64,000 bases of DNA from Haliclona indistincta (GCA_964017065.1 OZ024785.1:1445142-1509141), one strand, 5' to 3'; shown: positions 20,833 through 32,398, counted from the stretch's first letter. Notes: generated from the sequence alone by a model not told the origin. Program-made: numbers and translations.

Positions 20833-21303
20833 TAGGCTTGAGCCAATTATGCTAGCATAATTTTTGGCATTTTCGGCATGATAAAGCATCGAGCATAATG
20901 CTAGCATACTAAGTACAATTTCTTGTAAATGACGTCATGCAATGGGCGTGGTGGTAGGCGTATGCTAAAATGGCGGCAAGCTTGAGCACGAGTGTAGATC
21001 TAGTGGACTCTGCACTCGTCTGCAGACATTAGCGATGACGACGAACTTGGCTACTTGGCCGACGGTGAAGTGGCAGTTTCGGTGAATGAAGGAATAGGCA
21101 CTAGTAGTGGCACCTCTAGCACTTCGATATCGATTGAAAGCGCCCACCACGTCTGAACTGGGTTATTAGAATCAATCTATTTATTTAGACACATGGCATT
21201 ACGTTGCATAATAGGAAAAAATTGAAGCATAATAGGGGGAAAATTGAAGCATTGCCAAAAAGCATAATAGGCAAATTTAAAAGCATAATCGGCTCAAGCT
21301 AAA
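20833..21303. mobile_element. hAT-like MITE nested in the left arm
   Basis: Flanked by TCCTGAA (20826-20832 and 21304-21310). The intact site is visible in the opposite arm at about 22250. Terminal inverted repeats contain GCTTGAGCCAATTATGCT on the left and AGCATAATCGGCTCAAGC on the right. No coding sequence. Confidence 0.8.
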
Positions 21304-21360
21304 TCCTGAAGGCGACAGCAAAAAAATAATAGACACGTGTACGAATTTCCCTAAGATCGG

Positions 21361-21780
21361 TAGAGCGGTTGCATGTGACGTCACGTATGACGTTTTTACT
21401 TCCGCGAGGCAAAAAAGTACAGTAAATCTGGCTCTTTGAGCGTGCACTGGACGCTTACGCAAATTCGAGAGGCCATTTTATGGCCACCATGGGCTAGCTA
21501 CAGATGCTTGCTAGCTGTAGAGACCCATAATACGTCTCAAAACGCAGTTTGTACATATTTTTCAAAGTAAGCGCCAGCGCCTGTATTCTCGAGTTCACTA
21601 GCAAGTATAATAACTACAAACAGTCCATTGGCAACCTCAACGCGGCTCCTCGTGTTTGCGTACGCGTCCAGTGCACGCGCAAAGTACCAGATTCACTGTA
21701 CATTTTCATTGAGAAGGGCAGTATTTTGCCACGCGGAAGTAACGTGACGTCATAATTGTGACGTAGATGCAACCGCTCTA
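21361..21780. mobile_element. MITE with TAGAGCGGTTGCA terminal repeats
   Basis: Starts TAGAGCGGTTGCA and ends TGCAACCGCTCTA. The inverted similarity continues inward (GTGACGTCACGT, ACTTCCGCG, and GCGTGCACTGGACGC against GCGTCCAGTGCACGC). It sits immediately left of the palindromic element. Internal GTGACGTCA sites resemble CRE/ATF motifs, which could be coincidental. Confidence 0.8.
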
Positions 21781-21781
21781 A

Positions 21782-22155
21782 AGAGGAGCTGGCTAATTTA
21801 GTGCTGCTAGCATACACCCATCCTTGTGTTAAACGATGACCAGCAGAAGTAGCCGAACACTCTCCTTAAACACAAGAAAAACGCAACAACATCACCCCCG
21901 CTGACCTCTCAAAGATCGTCATCAACAATACAGTAAAGTATTGTGCTTATGGAGACGTATTATTATAATTTTTATTTTGGCTCTCTATAAGCACAATACT
22001 TTACTGTATTGTTGATCACGATCTTTGAGGGGTCAGCGGGGGTGATGTTGTTGCGTTTTTCTTGTGTTTAAGGAGAGTGTTCGGCTACTTCTGCTGGTCA
22101 TCGTTTAGCACAAGGATGAGTGTATGCTAGCAGCACTAAATTAGCCAGCTCCTCT
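21782..22155. mobile_element. Palindromic foldback element, 169-bp arms
   Basis: The arms 21782-21950 and 21987-22155 are inverted repeats of equal length with only one or two visible differences, around a 36-bp AT-rich loop. The termini read AGAGGAGCTGGCTAATTTAG. No coding sequence. It would form a very stable cruciform or hairpin RNA. Confidence 0.9.
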
Positions 22156-22444
22156 ACTTCGTTGGACGTAGCGAGTGGTGAAACGAAAATACGGAGATTC
22201 TACCGATCTTAGGGAAATTCGTTCACGTGTCTATTATTTTTGCTGTCGCCTTCAGGAAGGACGCTGGAGCTAGCGGTTTGCTGTGTCTTCTACACATGCA
22301 AGTGGCTATAGTTTGCTGTTGTGGCAGACACCGTCTTAGCTGCGTTGGTTTTGCTGGCAATGGCGTACGAATATACAAGTTGACCGAATATAGATGTCAT
22401 CCGCCCACCTCCTCGCACAGGCCGGAAATCTCAATTAAAGGCCA

Positions 22445-22965
22445 GAAGCTTCTATAAAGCTCCACCAAGGGTAGCACTATCTGGAGATTGCTTGGAAGAT
22501 AGCTGATGCTCCTTGCTCCTGATGCTGGCGCTGCTGTTTAGCCGTCTTCACGTCAGTGTAAGTTAGTACTGTACGTACATGTACCTAGTCTCGATTACCC
22601 TGCACTGTCAGCTATTCCCCACTGATCAGCACACACCAACAGTGTGCGAAATAGGAAACTTTGGCGAATCGTCAGCATTCGCCAAAATAAAATTCGCCAA
22701 TATCTGCTTTTTCTATTGCAGTAATATGTTATTTAGAGCGCAGCTTTGAATGGAGTTAACCACATAGTGGGGTGGGCGGGTTATGCAACTGCCTCACTCC
22801 CAAAAGCAAATACCCATCGGGTATGAAGCCGGTCTACGGGCACGTGACCATCATACTCACGCATGCGCGGTGAGCAGGTACGTGCACGCTGTCCGCGAAG
22901 TGTCACAGCTAGCTGGTCGATACTACTGCGTTCTCGTTTGTGCACTACTGATCTCCGTTCTACCG
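22445..22965. other. Spacer upstream of the DIRS-like element
   Basis: No gene recognised. A short TTGGCGAATCGTCAGCATTCG stretch at about 22660 resembles the inner part of the MITE at 55.42-55.60 kb. Confidence 0.35.
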
Positions 22966-22980
22966 GTTAGCCCAATAGAC

Positions 22981-23495
22981 ATGCAAAGACAGAGCAGGCT
23001 CGTCAAAGGATCCCGACGGTACCATCGACGACTCTGGTAGGAAGCTCCGGTCCGAGGACCTCGTAAAAGTGATCCAGGAGGCCGTACGCGCCGTGATCGC
23101 GAAGGTTGTCCCTGCACCCTCTCACCCCCCCCCTGCTCCCCTCGGTTCCTCGGCGTCAGGTACGAACCTGTTTTCACTGCATGCCTTGTTCATATTAGCG
23201 TGTGTACACGGGGATCGGGTGGGAGCCCGCAGGCCCCTCCCACCTCGGTTGTCAGCCCGCCGGCGGTATTTCTCACACTCACTCTCGCTCCCTAGCCCCC
23301 TCTCTCCTTCTTCTCGTGTCTTCCTCCTTCTCTCTCTCCCCTGGTCTCCGCGCTCTTGTGTATTGGATTCCCGCTGCATGCCGGGTCGCCTTACTCCATC
23401 CGAAGGCCCACTAGCACTGGCCTCTGCTTATAAAGCAGCCCCTTTCTCCTGCTCTCTTCAGTCTCTCTCCTTCCTTTCTCTCTCTCTCTCTCTTC

Positions 23496-23526
<31 letters not shown>

Positions 23527-25022
23527 TCAGTTATCCTTCTCTTGGTCTTCTTTCTCCTCTCCCCCCTCTTTTGTTCTCTTGGTCTACGTAGGTGACCCTT
23601 GCCGCACGCAGGGTCACCATACTTCAAATAAGGCCCGCTGGCCTTTGCTCACCACGCAATCAGTGAGCCCGCACGGCTTGGGAGATGAGGGCCCCCACTC
23701 ACCACTGTTCAGGTGGTCTACCTCAGCTCACAACCCCCCTCTGGATATTCCTCTCATTCAAACACCTCTATCCGGTGCCCGCTGGCCTGCTCATGCAGTG
23801 GGGGGCTGTGAGCTGCCAAAAGGAGGCCCACCAGGCTCCCACATCCTGCCTGTAATCTAACTTACACTATGGCAGGTGCCCCTTCTAAGGGTTTGGCAGT
23901 GGCGGGGCCGACAGTGGGCTTAGTTGTATTCCCGACCCATTCTTACGGCCCCTCCCTTATTTCCCAACAGTTGCACCTCTGAGCCCACCAGTACCCGCTG
24001 TCATCATTCCGCCCGCTGTGCCGCCAGCTTCCTCCATCTCTGGGGTCCCTCTCTTCTCTGTGGCGGGATCATCACCTGCTGCTACGTCCCTCCCGCTAAC
24101 CCCAGGTTGCAGTAGCACAGGTGGTTCACTACCCACCTGGTCTATGCCTTCCTTGGCATCCCTAATCTCGGCGGCGGCGGCCGTCCTGCCTCCCCCCACC
24201 GCAGCTCCGTTGATAATCTCCCCTTCGCTGCCCATAATCCCAGCCAAAGTAATGTCCAAGATAAAGCATGGGGACTACATTGACTTTAAGGAGCTACTGG
24301 GGGACAATATCTTCCTACTGGAGAGGCTGCAAGAGGTGGGGAACGCCCACATGACCCCACTGACAGCGATTAATACTGCCTCAAAGCTGCGTTCAGTCAA
24401 AGACCCACTCTCTCAGGCGTATTGCTTCCTGGGATTTATCGCTGCCAAAGTGGAGGTTCCTGAGGCCAGAGAACTGGCTGCTTACGGCCAGCTCGTCATC
24501 CACATGGCAAGGAAACATGGAGGGAGGGGCTGGTTGCCCTATGACACCTTGTTTCGCCAGCAGAGGGCCGCTGGATCCCTCCTCCCGTGGACGGACATAA
24601 ATGCGTCGCTAATGGCGGCAACAGTTCTAGGATCTGGCGGCGAGTCTTCAACTGGGAAGGTGTGCTCCCTCTGCGCTGGCTCGGACCACGTCCAATCAGA
24701 GTGCGCACTGAATCTCTTGCACAATGACCAGCTCCTGCCCCCTACCTCATGTTCATCCTCAGCAGGTTCATCCTCAGCGAGCTCCTCCTCTTCTAACCTT
24801 AAGCCACCTAACCGCCGCTATACTCCTTATCCGGGAGCATCAGGGAGCGACAAAGCTGATAATCACTGCCGTCGCTTCAACCGGGGCGCATGCTCAGCGA
24901 ACCCTTGTCGGTTCGAGCTCAACTGTTCTTTCTGCAATGGTCCACACATGGTGGTTAGCTGCCCAAGGTTGGAGCAACACAGGCCGGCTAAGCTGAAGGA
25001 TGGACCCCCCTCAATCAAATAG
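22981..25022 (+). CDS. DIRS-like retroelement ORF1 (gag-like), spliced
   Basis: Two parts joined in frame. 22981-23159 is acidic and helical (RKLRSEDLVKVIQEAVRAV then Pro-rich) and ends at GTACG. 23971-25022 begins after TTTCCCAACAG. Joining gives SAS-V-APLSPPVPAVIIPP with no stop. The second exon holds a helical capsid-like region (DYIDFKELLGDNIFLLERLQ, KDPLSQAYCFLGFIAAK), then a Cys cluster (CSLCAGSDHVQSEC), a Ser-rich linker, and a C-terminal CCCH-like finger (CRRFNRGAC, PCRFELNCSFCNGPHMVVSC). This layout recurs in DIRS/Ngaro-type ORF1 proteins, which bind element RNA. The 811-bp intron contains a TC microsatellite. The 5' start is not resolved: no ATG is in frame before the first exon. 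Confidence 0.65.
23160..23970 (+). other. Probable intron of the retroelement ORF1
   Basis: Starts GTACGA and ends TTTCCCAACAG. CT-rich, with a (TC)n run at about 23485-23525. An open frame runs through it (23069-23860) only because of the CT bias. Confidence 0.55.
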
Positions 25023-25125
25023 TGACCATGTGCTAGCCAGCGGGAGGCATGAAATTCCCGCACTTTGCCAGCAGTATTCCCAGGCAACCATATAACCCTC
25101 TATTGTGTTCAAACATACTGTTTAA

Positions 25126-25716
25126 CCCTTTAATTACTAAATTATCCAGCTGAATTTTTAACCTCGTAAATGCTGACCACTTCTCTCGTGAATATCTCGT
25201 GTGTCTTTTGTGCTACTGGTCTCAAATTTGCGTCCTTTTACGCCAGTGAGTAGTCGCAATTGCCCACACTCAAGTCGGTCAATATGCCCCTCCCACTTCG
25301 AAAGTGAAGCCGATAAAGTGCAACGACCTCGTCAAATTTTGCTCAAAGTTAGTACTTTGGGGCTGGCTGCTGAAAAGTACACACAAATAGCAGTGGTTTT
25401 GGTGAGTGCAAAATGTAGCCCAGATCATAGAGAATGCACAAAAATGTGTTTGCGAGCACCCTGAAGCCATAAAATGTCCAAATTTTCTTGGCAGCCATTT
25501 TGTTTCTCCTAAAATGTTGTGAAATTTGTACTGAAGCCATAGAAATGCCGTCGCCATAACGTTTAGCGCATGGGGCGCGCCGAAAACCGGTCAATTTTTG
25601 GCGGTTATTTGTATTCTTCAATTTGGCTTAATTTTGGGATATTTTAACACTTTTTGAGAAAGTTATGGTGTCTGAAGTATGTATGTTGCCAAAAGGCAAC
25701 AATAGGGGTTAAAGGG
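25126..25716. mobile_element. piggyBac-like MITE (TTAA target)
   Basis: Flanked by TTAA (25122-25125 and 25717-25720). It starts CCCTTTAATTACT and ends GGGGTTAAAGGG, the CCC/GGG-ended arrangement with TTAA typical of piggyBac. No transposase. It splits the DIRS-like element between ORF1 and the RT ORF. Confidence 0.75.
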
Positions 25717-25805
25717 TTAACCATGAACAATAGTTGTTGTTGCTGCCCGCTGGCACCAAACTGTTAATTCACCTTGGTGCTGCATGTTGTTGATGTTGTC
25801 TGTTA

Positions 25806-27509
25806 TTGTTGCTATTGACGTCGCGACATCTAGTGATGATATTTTCTCGGCCCACAGGGGCGGCGGCTGTCACCCAAGGGAGGGGCTACCGGTACAGGGA
25901 CGACCTGCTAGAGCTAGAGGCCTCATCCTTGGGGGCGCAACCACGTTCATCCAGTGCTGAGCAGCCTCGCTATAGGCAGGCGTGGGAGCTGTACCTGCCC
26001 TCTCACCTGGACCAGCGTTTTGCAGCCTACCTCCGCAGGGGGTTGTCAGAAGGGTTTAGGATCGGTTTCGACTACTCAAGCCAGTCAGAGGCAACATGAG
26101 CTCAGTGCGGGCCCACCAGGAGGTCGTCACGAGCTACTTAAATGCAGAGGTAGCCGCTGGGAGAATGAGAAAAGTAGACAGCTCCTTTGCAGTACACAAA
26201 AGCCTAGTTGGCATTATCCCCAAGCCTCATCAGCCCGGAAAGTTCCGGCTGATTGTGGACCTGTCGGCACCAGAGGGACGAAGTGTAAATGATGGAGTGA
26301 GTACGGACCTATGTTCCCTCTCGTATGCCACAGTCTACAAGGCAGTGGAGTTGGTGCGGAAGAACGGCAATAGCTGCATAATGGCAAAAATTGATCTTCT
26401 CAGTGCCTATCGCCACGTGCCAGTGCACCCTTGCGACCAACCTCTCCTGTGTATAGAGTGGCTGGGCAGGTGTTATGCCGATCAGGCCCTGCCATTCGGC
26501 CTTCGGTCTGCTCCAAAGATTTTTACTGCTGTGCCTGATGGTCTGTTGTGGGCAATGGTGTGCGAAGGCCTCGGCGACTTTATTCACTACCTAGATGACT
26601 TCTTCTGCGGTTCCTCCGCTGGGACCGAGTGCGCAGCCACATTACAAAAGGCTGTGGCAGTATGTGAGGCACTCGGTCTTCCTACTGCCCCATCCAAAGT
26701 TGAAGGCCAGGCAACGTCTATCACGTTTCTGGGTATTGAAATGGACTCTGCTGCCGAAGAGATCAGACTCCCACTAGCCAAGCTCCGCAAGCTGAGAGCT
26801 ACCTTGGGGAGGTGGCTACAGAAGAGCACAGCCACCAAAAGAGACCTGCAATCACTCATTGGCCAGCTGAACCTTGCAGCCTCTGTGGTCCGACCAGGCA
26901 GATCCTTTATCAGACGGCTGATAGAGGCAATGAAGATTCCGAGGAGACCGTTGCACCCAGTCAGACTCAACCTTGATTGTAGGGCGGACATCACCTGGTG
27001 GTATTCCTACATATCCAGCTGGATTGGAGTCAATATGTTTCCGCCGAAAGTCTCGGGTCCTACTGTTTTGTCTGATGCGTTGGGCTCATGGGGGTGTGGG
27101 GCACTCACCTTACCGTCAGAAGAATGGTTCCAGCTACAATGGCCCTCCTACTGGCAGTCTATGCACATCGCAGCGAAAGAGCTGCTACCGGTTGTCCTGA
27201 GTACAGCGTTATGGGGTGGGTCGTGGACCGGCAGCTCAATTCTGTTTCGCTCTGATAACCAGACGGTTATTTTTGATTTAGAGCACAGGTCCTCCTCAGA
27301 TGCTCACATGGCACACCTGCTCAGGACACTCTTCTTCTTTGAGGCCAAGTACCAGTTCTCTGTCAGAGCAGAACATATCCCGGGGAAAGACAATAAAGCA
27401 GCAGATGCCTTGTCTCGGGGTAACCTGCCGTCCTTTTTCTCTCTCCGCCCTCAGGCCCCGTCCTGCCCAACACCCATTCCGGCGACTTCCGGTGGCTTAT
27501 GGACAGGTA
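25806..27509 (+). pseudogene. DIRS-like reverse transcriptase-RNase H ORF, truncated
   Basis: An N-terminal part (25806-26099, ending GFRIGFDYSSQSEAT) runs into the main ORF (26096 on) through an ATGA overlap. Related proteins are continuous here, so this is a one-base slip or a reinitiation site. The main ORF has RT motifs KFRLIVDLS, AKIDLLSAYRHVPVHP, ALPFGLRSAPKIF, FIHYLDDFF (catalytic Asp pair) and TFLGIEMDS. Then come RNase H-like motifs (LSDALGSWGCGAL, AAKELLPVVL, FRSDNQTVI, EHIPGKDNKAADALSR). The F-G-L-R-S-A-P wording and tail fit DIRS/Ngaro elements. No tyrosine recombinase or methylase ORF follows. The sequence passes at about 27510 into kinesin DNA, so the 3' part is missing. Confidence 0.85.
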
Positions 27510-27556
27510 ATGCTGCAACGATAGCATGTGTTGTACATGTGTTACATGTATCACAG

Positions 27557-30500
27557 ACTGGTAGTGGAAAGACCTACACTATGGGGACTGGATTTGATAG
27601 GACTATGCTGTCTGAAGAAAAGGGTAACTTGTTATCATCCACTACACTGTGTACTTTATGTTCTCTCTCACCCTCTCTCAGGTATGGTGCCTAGAGCTAT
27701 CAAGCACTTGTTCGATGGTATTGACGACAGAATGAAGACCTCCTCTGAGCAGGGAATTCCCCCACCAGAGTTTGACGTAACTGTGGAATTCATTGAGGTC
27801 TACAATGAGGAAATTAACGATCTTCTGTTCAATCCAAGTAGATACCCACTGGTAATATTATTTGCATCAAATTGCTCATCTACAATGAACTGTTCTATAC
27901 CTACACGAAGAAATTAAAGTTCTATAAATCAGCAGGTGGTGAGGTATATGTTGATGGAGCAGTCCAGCAGAAGGTCCACTCAGAGCAAGAGGTGATGATG
28001 ACCCACACCATGGACAAGAGCTGTGATTGTGAGTGTTTCTCTTAGACACTAGAGGCTCTAAAACATGGAGCAAGGTCTAGAACAGTTGGTAGCACTAACA
28101 TGAACACTCAGTCTTCACGATCTCATGCCATCTTTACACTCACTCTAAAGCAGCAGCGACCTGTCCTTAACGTGAGCAGTGCACTGGTGTGTGTGTGTTA
28201 TGGTATCTCTCCTATAGGCTAGCAATAGCTGGGAGATAGAGACGCTGACTGCTAAGTTCCACTTTGTTGACCTGGCAGGGTCAGCGAGATTAGAGAGAAT
28301 CGGAGCTACAGGATCGATGGCAAAGGAGCAAATATCGATCAACTATGGTCTAGTAAGCAATGTGCTGTGACTGAAATAAACAAATTTAATAACAGTTTTA
28401 TTGGATGGTTTCATACCTTGCATGTGTTTCATACCCTTTCCTACATTACACATTTACACACTATCACTGTCACTGCACATTATGATGACTCTCTTACTCA
28501 TAGTTCTCACTTGGAAATGTTATCAGTGCTCTTGGAGACAAGTCTAGTCATGTTCCCTATCGAGACAGCAAGCTAACTCGTCTGCTACAAGACTCACTAG
28601 GAGGCAACAGTAGAACACTAATGATAGCTTGTATCAGCCCCACTGGTAGAGACTCTATGGAAACACTCAACACTCTAAAATATGCAAGCAGAGCTAGAAA
28701 TATCATAAATGAGGTACGTCACTGTGTAGTACTTGCACCTATATTTCATTGTGTTGTACAATGTAGGTTGAAAGGAACTATGATGATGTTTTTGGCAAGT
28801 TAGCTGCTCTGCGGGCTCAGGTAAAGGAGCTTGAACTAGAGCTACAGGAGTCAGCTGAGTTCAGTCCAGTGGTCAGTGACTCAGGCAGTGTGGTACCCCA
28901 TGATCTCTCCTCAGAGGTCACTATGCTCAGAGCTGACAATGACAAGTGAGAAGCTAGCCTAGCTTGATAGCCCCTTCCCACACATCACAGCATGGAGGAG
29001 TTAGTAGTATGATAATACAGCTGTGTACCCTTTTCCTAAAACACTTTTCTTGTGTAGCATTATGTGATGCCTCTTGGTATTACTGTGTATCAATAGGTTG
29101 AGGTTGCGTCTGAAGGAAATGCAACAGCTAGTGGATCTACAGTCAGATATACAGCTCAAACTACAGCAACAGCTCAGCACCTCACAGATCACTCATCAAT
29201 GCCCACCACACACCTCCTCAACTTCCTATCTATCTTCCTCATCTCTAGCAGCAAAGTCTACTCACACCAGTTCATCAACCTCGATAGCTCATCAACCAGT
29301 ACAACCAATGGAGGAACAAACCAATCAGCTAATGGCTATTGCTGAAGACCATGATGATGATGATGATGATGATTCAGTCACTGAGGTCAATGAGGTGAGT
29401 CAACTAGGCACTCACAGAGCCAGGTGTGAGTGTGTGTATTACAGGAGGAGGAAGATGACACTGCCTCCGTAGCCACTAGTATTGATGAGCTAACATCAGG
29501 TGCAGCTCTACTCCGGGTCGTCTCTCTCTATCTTCCCCTTCCCTCTTGCAGAGATCAGCATCAAGCAACAATCAGTAGAGCAGCTAGAGGGCTCACAGCA
29601 GAGCCTGCTAACACTAAGACTACAGTACGAAGAGAAGATCGAAGCAATAGAGTCGGAAATAGACAGATTGCTGGAAGAGTTAGGTAAAGTACTTGTGTCA
29701 TTTAGTGCTAGAATGATATGTGTGTTAGTGGTTCATTGTGTCATGTGTTTCTAGATCAGACAACATATGACTGACCATGGGGACCATCTATCTTCTCCTT
29801 TCCTCTTGCAGAGATCAACATCAAGCAGCGGTCAGTAGTGCAGCTAGATGGCTCACAGCCAGTGGAAACAGAGGAGCTCAGGTATTGCACTGAATTATAA
29901 CAGCATCATTATAGCTGTATTAAATCACAGCTAAAGCAACAGCAACAGCTCAGTACCTCACAGATCACTCACCAGTGTCCACCACCCACCTCCTCAACTT
30001 CGATCCTATCCATCTCCCTCATCTCTAGCAGCAATGTCTACTGACACCAGTTCATCAACCTCGATAGCTCATCAACCAATGGATGAACAAACCAATCAGC
30101 CAATGGCTATTGCTGAACAAGATATTGAACACTTGAGCAAGGCCAAAAGCGTTGTTAGTTGTCCCACATGTGTAGTTCATGCTGGTCTCTTCTCTCTCAC
30201 ACAGCCTCCTCCTCACCATCATAATTCCAGCAGTAGAATGAGGGACAGTAGTAGCAGCTCTCATGAGAGAAAAATGTGAGTGTGTAGCCAGCAATGCACA
30301 GTGTGTGGTTTACTGTCGTCTACAGTAGCTATCCTGTGGAGGCATGGCTTAATTCTGTTCCTGAAGACCATGATGATGATGATGATGATGATACAGACAC
30401 TGAGGTCAATGAGGTGAGTCAACTAGACACTCACAGAGCCAGGTGTGTGAGTGTGTGTTTTACAGGAGGAGGAAGATGACACTGCCTCCATAGCCACTAG

Positions 30501-31227
30501 TATTGATGAGCTAACATCAGGTGCAGCTCTACTAGTGGTCGTCTCTTTCTATCTTCTCCGGTCCTCTTGCAGAGATCAGCATCAAGCAGCAGTTAGTAGA
30601 GCAGCTAGAGGGCTCACAGCAGAGCCTGCTAACAGAATATGAAGAGAAGAGGACAGAGCTACTGCAGCAGATCAAAGCGACAGAGGTAGAGAGAGACAGA
30701 GAGATCAGTAAGTTGTAACGTACATGTAATTGTATGATTTGTGTCATTCAGTGCTAGAATGATATGTGTGTTAGTGACTTATTGTGTCATGTGTCTCTAG
30801 TTAAGACAAGACCATCTGAATCCAATGTTAAGAAGATGAAGGAGATAAAGTGCAAATATGAGCGGCAGTTGAGATATATTCAGAGGGAAATGAAGCGTCT
30901 TGACAAAGAGCACATCGAGAAAAAGGTAAATTAAAATTTGACAACTTTATAATTTTGTTTGAACTTACCTGGCTTATTTCTAGGGACAACAGGAGAGACA
31001 GCTGGGACAGATGAAGATCGAGTTGGAAGAGCTTAATGAGCAGAAGGTGGCGATGATGACAAGGAAGGAGAGGTATGACTATATAAGGCCTGTTCACTAG
31101 GATAATAATCTTCTCCAGATACTTGTCTAAGATGAGGAAAGAGAATTGTAAGAAGGATCACCTTATTAAGTCATTAGTAGCAGATGCTCATAAGAAACAG
31201 GGAATTTTGAGACAAAAGCAAGATGAA
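27557..31227 (+). CDS. KIF21-like kinesin, partial motor plus stalk (copy 2)
   Basis: Plus-end-directed kinesin-4-type motor. Exons: 27557-27623 (P-loop [13 protein letters not shown]), 27682-~27837 ([31 protein letters not shown]), ~27933-27991, 28046-28171 ([18 protein letters not shown], switch I), 28218-28352 ([17 protein letters not shown], switch II), 28504-28713 ([39 protein letters not shown]), 28767-28945 and 29097-29394 (coil, poly-Asp), 29445-29499 ([15 protein letters not shown]), ~29551-29682 ([16 protein letters not shown]), then a second set of these exons (29931-30710), and 30801-31227 ([30 protein letters not shown]). Upstream of the P-loop lies a retroelement, so the first ~85 motor residues are missing here. 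WD40 remains are at 33449-33664. Confidence 0.85.
29750..30710 (+). repeat. Internal tandem duplication of kinesin stalk exons
   Basis: The exon series with the Gln/Ser-rich part ([14 protein letters not shown]), the poly-Asp run, EEEDDTAS and SIKQQ occurs at 29130-29682 and again at 29810-30710, including the intron sequences between them. Copy 1 of the segmental duplication has a single series (10500-11225). The extra series lengthens the acidic linker if it is spliced in. Confidence 0.8.
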
Positions 31228-31261
31228 GTGAGCAGCATAGCTAGTGCATACATGTTCTGAA

Positions 31262-32398
31262 AAAAGATCATGTTCGTAACATGTTCGGATCATGTTAGGA
31301 TCATGTTAGGATCATGTTAGGATCATGTTAGGATCATGTTAGGATCATGTTAGGATCATGTTAGGAACATGTTAGGATCATGTTAGGATCATGTTAGGAA
31401 CATGTTAGGATCATGTTAGGATCATGTTAGAAACATGTTAGGATCATGTTACGAACATGTTAGGATCATGTTAGGATCATGTTAGGATCATGTTAGGAAC
31501 ATGTTAGGATCATGTTAGGATCATGTTAGGATCATGTTAGGATCATGTTAGGAACATGTTAGGATCATGTTAGGATCATGTTAGGAACATGTTAGGATCA
31601 TGTTAGGATCATGTTAGAAACATGTTAGGATCATGTTACGAACATGTTAGGATCATGTTAGGATCATGTTAGGATCATGTTAGGAACATGTTAGGATCAT
31701 GTTAGGATCATGTTAGGATCATGTTAGGAACATGTTAGGATCATGTTAGGATCATGTTAGGATCATGTTAGGAACATGTTAGGATCATGTTAGGATCACG
31801 TTAGGAACAAGTTAGGACCATGTTAGAAACATGTTAAGATCATGTTAGGAACATGTTAGGATCATGTTAGGATCATGTTAGGAACATGTTAGGATCATGT
31901 TAGGAACATGTTAGGATCATGTTAGGAACATGTTAGGATCATGTTAGGATCATGTTAGGATCATGTTAGGATCATGTTAGGATCATGTTAGGAACATGTT
32001 AGGATCATGTTAGGATCATGTTAGGAACATGTTAGGATCATGTTAGGATCATGTTAGGAACATGTTAGGATCATGTTAGGAACATGTTAGGAACATGTTA
32101 GGATCATGTTAGGAACATGTTAGGATCATGTTAGGATCATGTTAGGATCATGTTAGGTACATGTTAGGATCATGTTAGGATCATGTTAGGATCATGTTAG
32201 GATCGTGTTAGGATCATGTTAAGATCATGTTAAGATCATGTTAGGATCGTGTTAGGATCATGTTAGGATCATGTTAGGATCGTGTTAGGATCATGTTAAG
32301 ATCATGTTAGGATCGTGTTAGGATCGTGTTAGGATCGTGTTAGGTACATGTTAGGATCATGTTAGGAACATGTTAGGATCATGTTAGGAACATGTTAA
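31262..32398. repeat. 11-bp satellite with higher-order structure
   Basis: About 100 copies of ATGTTAGGATC or ATGTTAGGAAC. Variant order repeats: TTAGAAACATG followed by TTACGAACATG occurs 187 bp apart (about 31427 and 31614), that is 17 units, so a 17-unit block was itself duplicated. The array resumes for a few units at 33223-33265 after the inserted element. It sits inside the kinesin gene, where the tail exons of copy 1 would be. Confidence 0.95.

Larger units (their letters stand above)
20624..22436. mobile_element. Foldback element with nested insertions
   Basis: The left arm (about 20695-20832 continued at 21304-21364) and the right arm (22196-22392) are inverted repeats (shared GGACGCTGGAGCTAGCGG, GTCTTCTACACATGCAAGTG, CACGTGTCTATTATTTTTGC). 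The left arm is split by a hAT-like insertion at 20833-21303. The loop holds a MITE (21361-21780) and a palindromic element (21782-22155). A direct repeat (GTCATCCGCC...GCACAGGCCGGAAAT) flanks the whole at about 20624 and 22398. No coding sequence. Confidence 0.75.

Noticed and set aside
21361..21780. CRE-like GTGACGTCA sites as a promoter
   Set aside because: They are part of a MITE's inverted ends. No gene start is linked to them.
23069..23860. 263-codon open frame through the (TC)n region
   Set aside because: Low-complexity Ser/Leu/Pro composition from CT-biased DNA. The real coding part ends at the donor 23159.
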